Shown: positions 33,479 to 41,553, counted from the stretch's first letter. The stretch is 41,553 nt of DNA from a virus (IMGVR_UViG_3300031851_000051:1-41553); one strand, 5' to 3'. A program made the numbers and translations. Notes: a model not told the origin generated them from the sequence alone.

Positions 33479-34285
33479 ATGTCAAATTTAAGAGATTATA
33501 TTCCAGGATACGATGTAGGCGTTGCATCTCCAAATGCATTTACAGTTAGTTACGCTTGGAACTCAGATCACAACGAAGCGTGGCCAGCACAAGCATATGG
33601 TGTACCACCAGAATCAAGATATTATTGTAACAACAACGGCGGTAAATGTTGTAGATGGACTGTTCCATCAAGTGCTACTTTTGCAGTATTTGAAATGTGG
33701 GGCGGCGGATCATCAGGCGTAGGTGGCTGTTGCTGTATGCAAGGCTATCCAGCAGACTCAGGCGGATATGCTATTAAATCAACAAACGTAACAGGCGGCG
33801 ATGCTTTTACAATTTGTGCAGGTAGATCAGGATGTTGTTTATACGCAGGTAATAACTATGCAGGACACAACAGTTTTGTATTTGGAACACCAACAGGCGG
33901 CTCATGTTTTTGTGCTGTAGCTTGTGGAGGTTACTGTAGTAACTGTACACATTGTCATGGTTTCTTTAGCTGTTATGGTTGCTGTATGAACTGTTATAAC
34001 TGTCAAATTCAACCTAATAACGTTGACTTTGGTATTGCAAGTTTCACAGGTTCTTCACAAAGATCACAGCATTGCGGTGATAGAGGATTAGAATTAACAC
34101 CAACTGCTCCAATGGCACAGTCAGGACCTAAAATGGGACCAAACGGTTGCTGTACAAGAGGCGGAGAGTGTCAAGGATTTGGTTCATGGCCAGGTGGCGC
34201 AGGAGAATCAGGTAGAGCATACGGCGGCGGTTGCTGTTGTGGTTCACCAGGTGCTGAAGGCGCAGTATACGTGGTGTATTATTAA
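33479..34285 (+). CDS. Cys/Gly-rich putative adhesin, paralogue 3
   Basis: The longest of the three (268 residues, 27 Cys). After MSNLRDYIPGYDVG an extra N-terminal stretch (SYAWNSDHNEAWPAQAYG) precedes YYCNNNGGKCCRWTVP, then ATFAVFEMWGGGSSGVGG with CCC, DSGGYAIKSTNVTGGDAFT, ICAGRSGCC, a Cys-dense centre (CAVACGGYCSNCTHCHG and CYGCCMNCYNC), and a CCC near the C-terminus before AEGAVYVVYY. The first triplet of the paralogues is reduced to KCC here. The Cys-His density would permit metal binding. It is followed by the second chaperone-like gene, repeating the adhesin-then-chaperone order of 31221/31991. Ribosome site: AAGGAGAG. Confidence 0.65.
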   Translation: MSNLRDYIPGYDVGVASPNAFTVSYAWNSDHNEAWPAQAYGVPPESRYYCNNNGGKCCRWTVPSSATFAVFEMWGGGSSGVGGCCCMQGYPADSGGYAIKSTNVTGGDAFTICAGRSGCCLYAGNNYAGHNSFVFGTPTGGSCFCAVACGGYCSNCTHCHGFFSCYGCCMNCYNCQIQPNNVDFGIASFTGSSQRSQHCGDRGLELTPTAPMAQSGPKMGPNGCCTRGGECQGFGSWPGGAGESGRAYGGGCCCGSPGAEGAVYVVYY

Positions 34286-34307
34286 AGGTAACAAATAGGA
34301 AAATAGA

Positions 34308-35678
34308 ATGATAGATCCAAATGCAACAGATAGAGTAGTAGAAGTAAACGTAGACTTCTCATATGATATGCCAGATGCATATCTGTATCAAACTACCAAC
34401 TTAGGTAAAGTGGGTACTTGGACTTATGAAGGTCCTAGAGAGATGTGGGTATTTTTACGTAAAAGAGATAACAAGCGTACAGGTGAAGTTAAATTTAGCT
34501 ACCAAGTTGAAGATGATTTTGTACCTGCGGCAAGTGAATACATGGTTAAAGTTAACTGTGAAGAAAATCCTCTACTTTGCGAATTAATGGAAACTGATCA
34601 AGACACACTATTTTTAGAAGGCAGAGAACAAATAAGTGAAACACTTCCAATGGATGATTGGGAAGGTAATGCATTTGTACATATTGAGCCTAAAGTTCCT
34701 ACACCAGATCACACATACGATAGAGATGAAATTGAATACAACCCAACTGCACAGGAATGGGTTACACCTTTTCCTTTTATTAAGCCACACACAGATTGGG
34801 AAGCAATTAAAAGAGTACGTTGGTCTAGATTAAATGCTAGTGACGGACACGTATCAGAAGATATGCCAGAAAGTTTATTAACTGCATGGCAAGACTACAG
34901 AACAAAATTAAGAGGCTTACCAGCTACATACGGTGCGGCATGGACAGTAACCATTGCAACAGCAGGAACAGGATATGCAGTAGGCGACAACTTTAACGTT
35001 GACGCAAGTGTATTTGGTTTTGGTAGTGAAGATGTAGGTGCATTAGACGATTTAAGTCAACCAATGGGTAAGAGACCAGGATTTGATTTTGAAGCGGCAA
35101 CTAGTGGTTTAGACGATACAGCTCTTGTTAACGAAAATGATTCATTAGATGTAAACATTATTGTTACATCAGTTGATAGTGATGGTGCAGTTACAGGTGT
35201 TAGAACACGTAATGCATTTAACGCAAGACATATTAAAGAAGCACGTACACTTAATGACGTAGCAACTACAGCAACTACAAGCGGTGGTTCAGGTGCAACG
35301 TTTAATCTAAGTAAAGTAGTTAGAGTAGACCCGTGGAAAGTAAGATTACCACAGAGTCCAAACGCACAACGCCCTGGTGTATATGGTGAAAGAGACCAAT
35401 TCCCAGGACAAATTGGGCGTTATTTGAGTGAAGAAGATCGTAACAATCCAGCAGATGGATGGTTAATGGAACACACATATCACCCTGCAACAAGACACTA
35501 TGTTCCACCTGAAAGTGGCGGTAATTATTTTGCTTATGATTTAGAAAGATTGAATCTAAGTACAGATGGTACACCGTACGATGACGGTGTTGCAGACGGG
35601 CTTCCAACACCCCCTACAGACGTAAGAGGCAATACACGTATTGCTGGTACTGTAACAGCCAGAAAACAATCAAGCTAA
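34308..35678 (+). CDS. Chaperone-like domain protein with inserted beta module, long form
   Basis: The 456-residue protein parallels the 31991 product: NVDFSYDMPDAYLYQTTNLG corresponds to NFTYDIPNEYLSQSNSDGDT, then a beta region, then WEAIKRVRWSRLNASDGHVS followed by EDMPESLLTAWQDYRTKLRG and LPATYG, the tail assembly chaperone-like core at roughly residues 162-210. After ATYG, instead of continuing as in the short form, it has about 130 inserted residues (VTIATAGTGYAVGDNFNVDA to SGGSGATFNLSKVV) that match the module seen in both giant proteins, then resumes with WKVRLPQSPNAQRP. The C-terminal 80 residues are unique (YHPATRHYVPPESGGNYFAY). Probably a fibre-associated or chaperone protein; the boundary of the insertion is clear by comparison. 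Confidence 0.7.
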   Translation: MIDPNATDRVVEVNVDFSYDMPDAYLYQTTNLGKVGTWTYEGPREMWVFLRKRDNKRTGEVKFSYQVEDDFVPAASEYMVKVNCEENPLLCELMETDQDTLFLEGREQISETLPMDDWEGNAFVHIEPKVPTPDHTYDRDEIEYNPTAQEWVTPFPFIKPHTDWEAIKRVRWSRLNASDGHVSEDMPESLLTAWQDYRTKLRGLPATYGAAWTVTIATAGTGYAVGDNFNVDASVFGFGSEDVGALDDLSQPMGKRPGFDFEAATSGLDDTALVNENDSLDVNIIVTSVDSDGAVTGVRTRNAFNARHIKEARTLNDVATTATTSGGSGATFNLSKVVRVDPWKVRLPQSPNAQRPGVYGERDQFPGQIGRYLSEEDRNNPADGWLMEHTYHPATRHYVPPESGGNYFAYDLERLNLSTDGTPYDDGVADGLPTPPTDVRGNTRIAGTVTARKQSS

Positions 35679-35688
35679 ACTAATCTTC

Positions 35689-35696
35689 ATTAAATA
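35689..35696 (+). promoter_or_regulatory. Possible late promoter for the glycan cassette
   Basis: ATTAAATA, 39 bases before the ATG at 35736. It keeps TAAATA but deviates at the first positions. A small CAATT/AATTG dyad lies just downstream. Confidence 0.45.
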
Positions 35697-35735
35697 TCTA
35701 TACAAGCAATTACACAAATTGTAGAAGGATATAAA

Positions 35736-36731
35736 ATGACAGATAAAAGAAATACGGCTATTTTTATCAATGGTGGCGCTGGCAGAGTTCTTGCTAGTAT
35801 TCCAGCACTTGAGAAGTTTGCAGAAGAAAATCCAGAAGATAACTTTATCATTGTATGCGAAGGCGGTACTGACTTTTATAAAGGTCATCCAGTACTACAT
35901 GCAAAAGCATACGATCACTGGCACAAGAATCTTTTCCAAGATAAACTTAAAGATATGAATTTAATTACACCTGAGCCTTATAGAGCTTGGGAATACTATA
36001 ATCAAAAATGTAGTATTGCAGAAGCATACGATATTCAAATTAATAACAAAGGACTACGTAAATTAAGCAAACCAATTTTAAAACTTTCTAGAGAAGAAAT
36101 GTTGTTTGGTAAAAAGCTAGTTGACGAAGTTAAAGAAAAAACTAAAAAAGACAAAGTAGTTGTTTTCCAACCATTTGGTAGAGCAGTACAACATGACAAT
36201 GGTGTAATTACTGATTGGAGTGGTAGAAGTTTTGAAGCTGAAAATTCAGTTAATATTGTTAAGTCACTTTCTAAAAAATATGCAATGGTACACATGGCAG
36301 AGTTTGGTATTGACTTTTCAAAACACGGTTGTAAAGAACCTGTAGCAAGTCCTATGGGTGCAGACCTAAGACATTGGGCTGGCATTATTGCAAATGCAGA
36401 TTACTTTTTAGGCTGTGATAGTGTAGGTCAACATATTGCACATGCACTAGGTGTTAAATGTACAGTAGTAATAGGTTCAACTTTTCCAATTAATGTTTCG
36501 TATCCAGAAGATAAAAACTTTGATATTTTAGACATGGGCGAAGGTGCTAGAGTATATTCACCTATTAGAGTTACAACAGATGAATATGCAGATAGAGTTA
36601 ATGACGGTATCATGGCAATGAATGACAAAGTTGAAAGTGTTATTTGTGAATCAGTAACAGCAGGAATTAGAAATAAGAAAAAAGTTGGTGCTCAATATAA
36701 CAGTACTAACAAAGAAGCAACTCCTGCTTAA
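35736..36731 (+). CDS. GT9-like (heptosyltransferase-type) glycosyltransferase
   Basis: The 331-residue protein fits a GT-B glycosyltransferase of the heptosyltransferase (GT9) type. The N-terminal domain begins FINGGAGRVLASIPALEKFA, the Gly-rich turn and helix of that family. The C-terminal domain has VVVFQPFGRA and, near residue 219, ADYFLGCDSVGQHIAHALGV followed by CTVVIGST, the nucleotide-sugar-binding segment of GT9. Family members move heptose or related sugars from nucleotide donors to lipopolysaccharide. Here it heads a cassette of four tightly spaced genes. The acceptor may be a host surface glycan, or a phage protein; the sequence does not decide. Ribosome site: GAAGGA. Confidence 0.75.
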   Translation: MTDKRNTAIFINGGAGRVLASIPALEKFAEENPEDNFIIVCEGGTDFYKGHPVLHAKAYDHWHKNLFQDKLKDMNLITPEPYRAWEYYNQKCSIAEAYDIQINNKGLRKLSKPILKLSREEMLFGKKLVDEVKEKTKKDKVVVFQPFGRAVQHDNGVITDWSGRSFEAENSVNIVKSLSKKYAMVHMAEFGIDFSKHGCKEPVASPMGADLRHWAGIIANADYFLGCDSVGQHIAHALGVKCTVVIGSTFPINVSYPEDKNFDILDMGEGARVYSPIRVTTDEYADRVNDGIMAMNDKVESVICESVTAGIRNKKKVGAQYNSTNKEATPA

Positions 36732-36733
36732 TA

Positions 36734-37570
36734 ATGAAACGTTTATTTGTATTTGGGTGTTCCTATACATCATGGAATTGGCCAACCTACGCAGATATCT
36801 ACGCACAGGAATTTGATCACTATGAAAATTGGGGTCATGCAGGCTTAGGAAATAGAGCTATTGCTGAACGTGTTGCAGAATGCCACGCTACAAATGAATT
36901 TGACAAAGACGATACAGTAATAGTACAATGGTCAAGTCACTTACGTTACGATTATCTTAACTTTAAACACAAAGAACCTTGGCAAACTAAAGGTAGTATA
37001 TTCAGCTATCAAAACAAAGAAGTGTTTGATGACAAATGGATAGAAACTTTTTATGATGAAAAAGCATTGTTTTTACATACAATGAATAACATTATACTTA
37101 CTAAGGGTTTATTAAAAGATACAAATTGCAAGTTTTATTTTACAAGCATTAGTAACTTAGAAACACTAGGAACAGATATTCCGCATCAAAAAGGACATGG
37201 TGAAAATTTAAGAAATACACCTGAACTTGCTGATGCATTTAAAGAGTTTGATTTAGAACAATATAGATACGTACTAGAAGGTCCTGAATGGTTAGAATCA
37301 TTAGGATTACATGCTTGGAATAGACCAGACTCTAGTTGGTGGTTTGAAGAAAATGGCGAAAAATGGTTAGAGTTACACCCTAGTCCAATACAGCATTTAA
37401 GTTTTTGCCAGTCATATCTAAGCCACAACTTATCAGAACAAACACAAAATATGATAGATACTGTTATAGATTGTAAAACTAACGACTACAAAGAAACTAT
37501 TAAAAATATTACAAGTTTGCAATTAGCAAATTGGGATAGAAGTTATAGAGGAATAAAAGATGCCAAGTAA
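36734..37570 (+). CDS. SGNH/GDSL-like hydrolase
   Basis: A 278-residue protein with SGNH-hydrolase landmarks: block I FGCSYTSW, with Ser10 as probable nucleophile; block II HAGLGNRAIAERV, with Gly39 and Asn40; a strand with VIVQWSSHLRYDY in the block III position; and near the C-terminus ELHPSPIQHLSFCQSYL, whose His residues are candidates for the catalytic His of block V. The usual Asp-x-x-His spacing is not clear-cut, so activity is uncertain. Such enzymes add or remove acetyl or other acyl groups on sugars. It starts two bases after the glycosyltransferase stop codon, and its 3' end overlaps the carbamoyltransferase start by 11 bases. Substrate unknown; sugar deacylation would suit the neighbours. 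Confidence 0.65.
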   Translation: MKRLFVFGCSYTSWNWPTYADIYAQEFDHYENWGHAGLGNRAIAERVAECHATNEFDKDDTVIVQWSSHLRYDYLNFKHKEPWQTKGSIFSYQNKEVFDDKWIETFYDEKALFLHTMNNIILTKGLLKDTNCKFYFTSISNLETLGTDIPHQKGHGENLRNTPELADAFKEFDLEQYRYVLEGPEWLESLGLHAWNRPDSSWWFEENGEKWLELHPSPIQHLSFCQSYLSHNLSEQTQNMIDTVIDCKTNDYKETIKNITSLQLANWDRSYRGIKDAK

Positions 37571-39371
37571 AAAGCCAGTATGGATTGCAGGAATTGCTAG
37601 AGGACATAACGGTGGAGTATGTCTATTAAAAGACGGTGAAATTGTTTTTTCAATTGAAGAAGAACGTTTAACAAGACAAAAGTACGACGGTGGTCCGTAT
37701 GCAAGTATGATTAAGATACTTGAATACACAGACAAACTAGACTTTTTAGTTGTTGCACATACACAAAATTTAGAACAAACTGCTGGCAAAGTAGACTTTA
37801 GTGGCGATGATGTTTATACAGGACTTGCACGTAAGCTAGGACTTATTAAACGTGAAGCATTCCAAGGTGGTAATCATCCTCAAGTAATTGACATGTCAAA
37901 CATTCATCATAAGTTACATGCCGCTTGTGCTTTTTATCGTTCAGGATTTGAAGATGCAGTAGCAGTTATTGTTGATGGTGCTGGTACATTTATTACTTTA
38001 GACATTGGCGGACAACCTACTACTGTTTGGGAAACAGAAAGTATTTACGATTGCAACTATCCAGATAACTTTAAAACATTATACAAACACATTGGTGCTA
38101 ATGGACCTGTTATGGGTGCATGGATGCCTGAGTTTTCAAGTGAAATGTATGACGAAGATAAAGACCAAACACACGAATTAGTTATTTCAGAAAATGCTGG
38201 TATTGTTAAAGCGTATGAAGCAGTTACAGAGTACTGTGGATTCAGTTTTATTGAGGCAGGTAAAACTATGGGATTGTTTCCATACGGTAAAGCAGACAGT
38301 CCAGCACCCAAAATATTTAGACATGATACAATGACACCACAAGCAGATAGACATGTTATTGTTCCAACGTATCCTAACGGTGCTCATGTTAATTACAACA
38401 TGCACACATACTTAACAGATCATGGCGATGAAGATAATCAAGATGTAACGTATTTAGAAAACAGACGTAACATGGCTTATCAAATACAAACAGAAAGCCA
38501 AAAAGAAGTTGCAAATTTAATTCGCAAAGCAGTTGCAATGACAGGTAAAAACAAAGTAGTTATTAGTGGCGGATATGGTCTTAACTGTGTTGCTAACTAT
38601 TATTACTTAGAAGAATTAAAAGACGAAGGCATTGAAATTTATGTTGAGCCAGTAAGTAATGATGCAGGTACAGCAATGGGTGGTGCAATGTTAATGCACA
38701 GACGTTTAACTAAAAGTAATAAACGTCAAGAGCAACAAGAAACATTATACGAAGGACCAGCTTACAGTTATACAGATGAAGAAATTAATGCAGTTGTAGA
38801 AAAGTATGACGCAACTGTTGAAGATGCAGACAATACTAAAGCTGTAGACTTACTAGTTGATAGAAAAATTGTTACACTATTCCAAGGACGTTCTGAAAAC
38901 GGTCCACGTGCATTAGGTAATAGAACTATTATGTATGATCCAAGTGATCCTAATGGTAAAGATTATGTAAACAAAGTTAAACGTAGAGAATATTTCCGTC
39001 CTTTTGCAGGTAGTATATTAGAAGAAGATGTACATGAATGGTTTGACTTGCGTGGAATGAAAAGTTCACCTACAATGATGTATGCTGTAAACTGTCAAGA
39101 AGGTATTGCTGAAAAGATTCCAAGTATTATTCACGTAGATGGTACATGTCGTATTCAAACAGTTAATAGAGATCAAAACAAACATTACTATGATGTTATT
39201 AAAGCATTTAAAGAACGTACTGGTATTAGTATTATTTTCAATACTAGTTTTAACTTAGGTGGCGAGCCATTAGTTGAAACACTAGATGATGCTGTGCGTA
39301 CACTACGTAATAGTGATATTGAATATCTTTATTTGCCAGAATATAATAAGCTAATTACAGTAAAAAATTAA
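37560..39371 (+). CDS. NodU/CmcH-type carbamoyltransferase
   Basis: A full-length (603 residues) O-carbamoyltransferase of the NodU/TobZ family. The N-terminal part has WIAGIARGHNGGVCLLKDGE and FSIEEERLTRQK, the ATPase-like (Kae1-type) start; SNIHHKLHAACAFYRSGFED carries the His pair of the metal site; VIVDGAGTF is the following strand. The C-terminal domain has LFQGRSENGPRALGNRTIM near residue 440 and YFRPFAGSILEED, both family hallmarks. These enzymes use carbamoyl phosphate and ATP to carbamoylate a hydroxyl, often on a sugar. Members occur in marine phages. It overlaps the SGNH gene and is followed after four bases by the methyltransferase, so the set is one operon. The substrate is unknown. 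Confidence 0.9.
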   Translation: MPSKKPVWIAGIARGHNGGVCLLKDGEIVFSIEEERLTRQKYDGGPYASMIKILEYTDKLDFLVVAHTQNLEQTAGKVDFSGDDVYTGLARKLGLIKREAFQGGNHPQVIDMSNIHHKLHAACAFYRSGFEDAVAVIVDGAGTFITLDIGGQPTTVWETESIYDCNYPDNFKTLYKHIGANGPVMGAWMPEFSSEMYDEDKDQTHELVISENAGIVKAYEAVTEYCGFSFIEAGKTMGLFPYGKADSPAPKIFRHDTMTPQADRHVIVPTYPNGAHVNYNMHTYLTDHGDEDNQDVTYLENRRNMAYQIQTESQKEVANLIRKAVAMTGKNKVVISGGYGLNCVANYYYLEELKDEGIEIYVEPVSNDAGTAMGGAMLMHRRLTKSNKRQEQQETLYEGPAYSYTDEEINAVVEKYDATVEDADNTKAVDLLVDRKIVTLFQGRSENGPRALGNRTIMYDPSDPNGKDYVNKVKRREYFRPFAGSILEEDVHEWFDLRGMKSSPTMMYAVNCQEGIAEKIPSIIHVDGTCRIQTVNRDQNKHYYDVIKAFKERTGISIIFNTSFNLGGEPLVETLDDAVRTLRNSDIEYLYLPEYNKLITVKN

Positions 39372-39375
39372 AGTC

Positions 39376-40005
39376 ATGGAAGACGACTTTATCCAATATT
39401 TTGATATAAAAATTCACTGGACCAAAGAAACAGATGGCTGTGGCAACACAATGGTCGACGACTTTATTGATGCAACACAAGCAATAAGTCAAGATAAAAA
39501 ATTTAACAATGTATTAGAATGGTGTAGTGGACCAGGCTTTTGGGGGTTTGGGTTACTTGCAACAGGTATAGCAAACAAAGTTACATTGGCAGATATCTAT
39601 GAGCCAACTCAGCTTCCTGTATTACAAACAATAAAAGAAAATAACTTAGAAAATACTGCACAATTTATTCTAAGCGATAACTTTACAAACATTCCGCAAC
39701 AAAAATTTGATCTAATTGTTGCTAATCCTCCTCATTTCAATATGGATCCGTATGTAGCACACTATGACGATCCAAGGAAATATAAAGATTTAGACTGGTC
39801 TATACATAGAAATTTCTTTAATAACGTTAACAATTATCTAACTGACGACGGAATTATTGTACTTGCTGAAAATGTATGGGGGTCAAATCCTGACACTTTT
39901 CAAGACATGATTACTGATAATGATTTACAAATTACACATCATTTTGTAAGCAAACAATACCCTTTAGACATGTGGTATTTAGGCATTACACGCTTACACC
40001 ACTAG
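39376..40005 (+). CDS. SAM-dependent methyltransferase with NPPH motif
   Basis: The 209-residue protein has a class I methyltransferase fold: motif I LEWCSGPGFWGFGL (about residues 47-60), an acidic strand end LADIYEP near 71-77 for the ribose, and motif IV FDLIVANPPHF (about 111-121). NPPH or NPPY/F is typical of enzymes that methylate amino or hydroxyl groups in RNA, DNA or proteins (RsmC, HemK/PrmC, TrmN6 type); the fold alone does not tell the target. A C-terminal NYLTDDGIIVLAENVWGS strand follows the usual order. As last gene of the glycan cassette, its substrate may be a sugar, but a nucleic acid target is equally possible. No clear ribosome site; coupled translation is likely. Confidence 0.75.
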   Translation: MEDDFIQYFDIKIHWTKETDGCGNTMVDDFIDATQAISQDKKFNNVLEWCSGPGFWGFGLLATGIANKVTLADIYEPTQLPVLQTIKENNLENTAQFILSDNFTNIPQQKFDLIVANPPHFNMDPYVAHYDDPRKYKDLDWSIHRNFFNNVNNYLTDDGIIVLAENVWGSNPDTFQDMITDNDLQITHHFVSKQYPLDMWYLGITRLHH

Positions 40006-40027
40006 CAATCGTAACAGTCCGTAATTA

Positions 40028-40035
40028 GGTAAATA
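40028..40035 (+). promoter_or_regulatory. Late promoter for the 40062 gene
   Basis: GGTAAATA, 26 bases before the ATG at 40062. The core TAAATA is intact, the first two positions vary. Confidence 0.5.
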
Positions 40036-40061
40036 TACTAAAGAGGAATGTAAAAGGTACA

Positions 40062-41553
40062 ATGAGCTTCGATATCACCAAATACTTTAGACGCGGACAG
40101 AATAGTACGATTGAGTTTCGTAACGGAACCAATTTGTCTTACGCAGGGCCAAGCTATACACTAGTAGAGGCAGGAACAGAATTAGACCGCTGGTATGTTG
40201 GTAGTTACTTTGGCGTAGAATACACTATTGCATGTGATGTAAATAGTGAACGTAAAGAAGTAATTAAAGCAATGGCAACAGCTAGTACTAGTGAAGCAAA
40301 TATTGTTGTTTACGGGCGTAGTAATTTAGGAGATGACCTATTACAATTAGAAGTTGAAGTTACAGATTCATACTTTAAACTTATGGCATATCCAAGAGTA
40401 CAAGATGATTCAACTGCTATTGCAGGTGCAAAAGTAATTTATTCAGCAAACTATTATGCAACACAGAACGAACCTACAGCAACACTAATAGGATCAAACG
40501 TTGCGGCAAACGCACCAGTTTACACATTAAATCCAAGCACTACAAATACTGGAGAACTTGGACAAACAGTTACAATAGAATTAATTACATCAAATGTACT
40601 TGCAGGTACAGTTTTACCTTATACAATTTCAGGTGTACAAAGTGCAGACATAGGTGGATCAAATCTTACAGGATCATTTATTGTTGGAACAACAGATATT
40701 CTTAGTTTCCCTATTACTGTTGACTCATCAACAGAAGGCCAAGAAGTATTAGCAATTAAACTTGATAACAATCAAGCTACTACTAGCATTGTTATTCAAG
40801 ATACAAGTACAACACCAGCTATTAGTTACGGACTTGTAACTAGTGCGGCAAGTGTTAACGAAGGTGAATCATTTACTATTACACTAACAGCTGAAAATGT
40901 TGATAATGGAACGTTGGTCGGATACACAATTACAGGAGTTGACTCATCTGATATTGGAAATGCCGCATTAACAGGTACATTTGAAATTGGAACTACACAA
41001 CAAATTGTTTATACTGCCTCTGAAGATTCATTTACAGACGGTCCAGAAACATTCCAAATGTCACTCGATGGCACAGATACAGTTGTTGAAGTTGCTATTG
41101 GCGACACAAGTTTAAGTCCAATTGTTCCAAGTTATTCTTTAGGATCATCTACTACTTCAGTTAATGAAGGTGGTACGTTTACAATTACACTTTCAACTAC
41201 AAATGTTGATAACGGTACTATTTTACCTTATACAATTTCAGGTGTAACAGGAGCAGACATAGCTGGCGCGGCATTGACAGGAAACTTTGTTGTTGGAACA
41301 ACAGACAGTCTTACATTTAATGTAACATCTGATGCAACAACAGAAGGCGATGAAGGATTTATAATTGCACTAGACAATGGCGAAGCAACTAAGAGTATTG
41401 CGATTGTTGATACAAGTACAACACCTGGAAATAGTTACACAATAGCAACTTCGAATAGTGGCTCAGGTGCGTATACATTAAGCGGATCAGATAGATTAGG
41501 TGCAGTAAATGGTTCTAACCAAACAGTAACAATTAATGTTAATGACACAGTTA
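40062..41553 (+). CDS. Structural protein with Calx-beta-like repeats, 3' end missing
   Basis: The frame runs open to the window edge (497 codons). The N-terminus MSFDITKYFRRGQNSTIEF and the segment YVGSYFGVEYTIACDVNSER are, as I recall, a conserved start of virion proteins in marine T4-like phages. From about residue 160 three repeats of roughly 95-100 residues follow, each with NTGELGQTVTIEL or VNEGESFTITL, a YTISGV-type turn, a DIGGSNLTGSF-type strand, an IVGTTDILSF-type strand, and a TEGQEVLAIKLDN-type end. This is the Calx-beta-like pattern common in phage and surface adhesins. The last visible residues begin a different domain (GAVNGSNQTVTINVNDTV). It has its own late promoter. Probably an extended virion fibre or stalk. 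Confidence 0.75.
   Translation, partial: MSFDITKYFRRGQNSTIEFRNGTNLSYAGPSYTLVEAGTELDRWYVGSYFGVEYTIACDVNSERKEVIKAMATASTSEANIVVYGRSNLGDDLLQLEVEVTDSYFKLMAYPRVQDDSTAIAGAKVIYSANYYATQNEPTATLIGSNVAANAPVYTLNPSTTNTGELGQTVTIELITSNVLAGTVLPYTISGVQSADIGGSNLTGSFIVGTTDILSFPITVDSSTEGQEVLAIKLDNNQATTSIVIQDTSTTPAISYGLVTSAASVNEGESFTITLTAENVDNGTLVGYTITGVDSSDIGNAALTGTFEIGTTQQIVYTASEDSFTDGPETFQMSLDGTDTVVEVAIGDTSLSPIVPSYSLGSSTTSVNEGGTFTITLSTTNVDNGTILPYTISGVTGADIAGAALTGNFVVGTTDSLTFNVTSDATTEGDEGFIIALDNGEATKSIAIVDTSTTPGNSYTIATSNSGSGAYTLSGSDRLGAVNGSNQTVTINVNDTV

Overview
This window reads as a 41.5 kb stretch of a lytic, T4-related marine myovirus genome (order Caudoviricetes). The support is a T4-type head module in canonical order (portal gp20, acidic prohead core protein, prohead protease gp21, scaffold gp22, major capsid gp23), a gp26-type baseplate protein, and at least a dozen late promoters of the T4 type (core TAAATA) placed just ahead of genes. 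Many structural proteins resemble those of cyanophages and other pelagic T4-like phages. The host cannot be named from the sequence. There are no tRNA genes, no integrase and no photosynthesis genes here. Everything except two genes at 1.4-2.5 kb is on the + strand.

Layout. 0-2.6 kb: the end of an Ala/Lys-rich structural protein, a tiny membrane peptide gene, then two leftward genes (gp26-like, plus a small gene with no standard start codon). 2.6-11.8 kb: a probable tape-measure protein, portal, a small conserved protein, a Rossmann-like gene inserted in the head module, prohead core, protease, scaffold and capsid. 11.8-12.3 kb: a gene-free stretch with two terminators, twin inverted repeats, a possible host-type promoter and a candidate structured RNA. 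12.3-19 kb: small structural proteins and a paralogous pair of about 490-residue fibre-like proteins, two of them behind folded 5' leaders. 19-30.5 kb: two giant paralogous adhesion proteins (1779 and 2037 residues) made of carbohydrate-binding-like repeats, beta-helix segments and inserted modules. 30.5-35.7 kb: small beta proteins, three Cys/Gly-rich proteins with CCC triplets, and two proteins carrying a tail-assembly-chaperone-like domain. 35.7-40 kb: a four-gene cassette (glycosyltransferase, SGNH hydrolase, NodU-type carbamoyltransferase, methyltransferase) that looks built to make or modify a glycan. 40 kb to the end: a truncated structural protein with Calx-beta-like repeats.

How it fits together. 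The head genes build and mature the capsid (gp22/core scaffold, gp21 cleavage, gp23 shell, gp20 portal). The 13-35 kb block supplies tail or fibre adhesins, probably tipped by the Cys/Gly-rich proteins and assembled with the chaperone-like partners. The glycan cassette lies in the same block and may decorate virion proteins or alter host surface sugars.

Most notable observations: an apparently complete absence of GCAGC/GCTGC in 41.5 kb, although GCGGC and GCCGC are common; the candidate structured RNA after gp23; two late promoters placed so that transcription should start on the A of ATG; the CCC-rich adhesin trio with its chaperone-like partners; and a roughly 90-residue module inserted into unrelated domains of three different proteins. 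Scans and alignments were done by eye, and no database was consulted.
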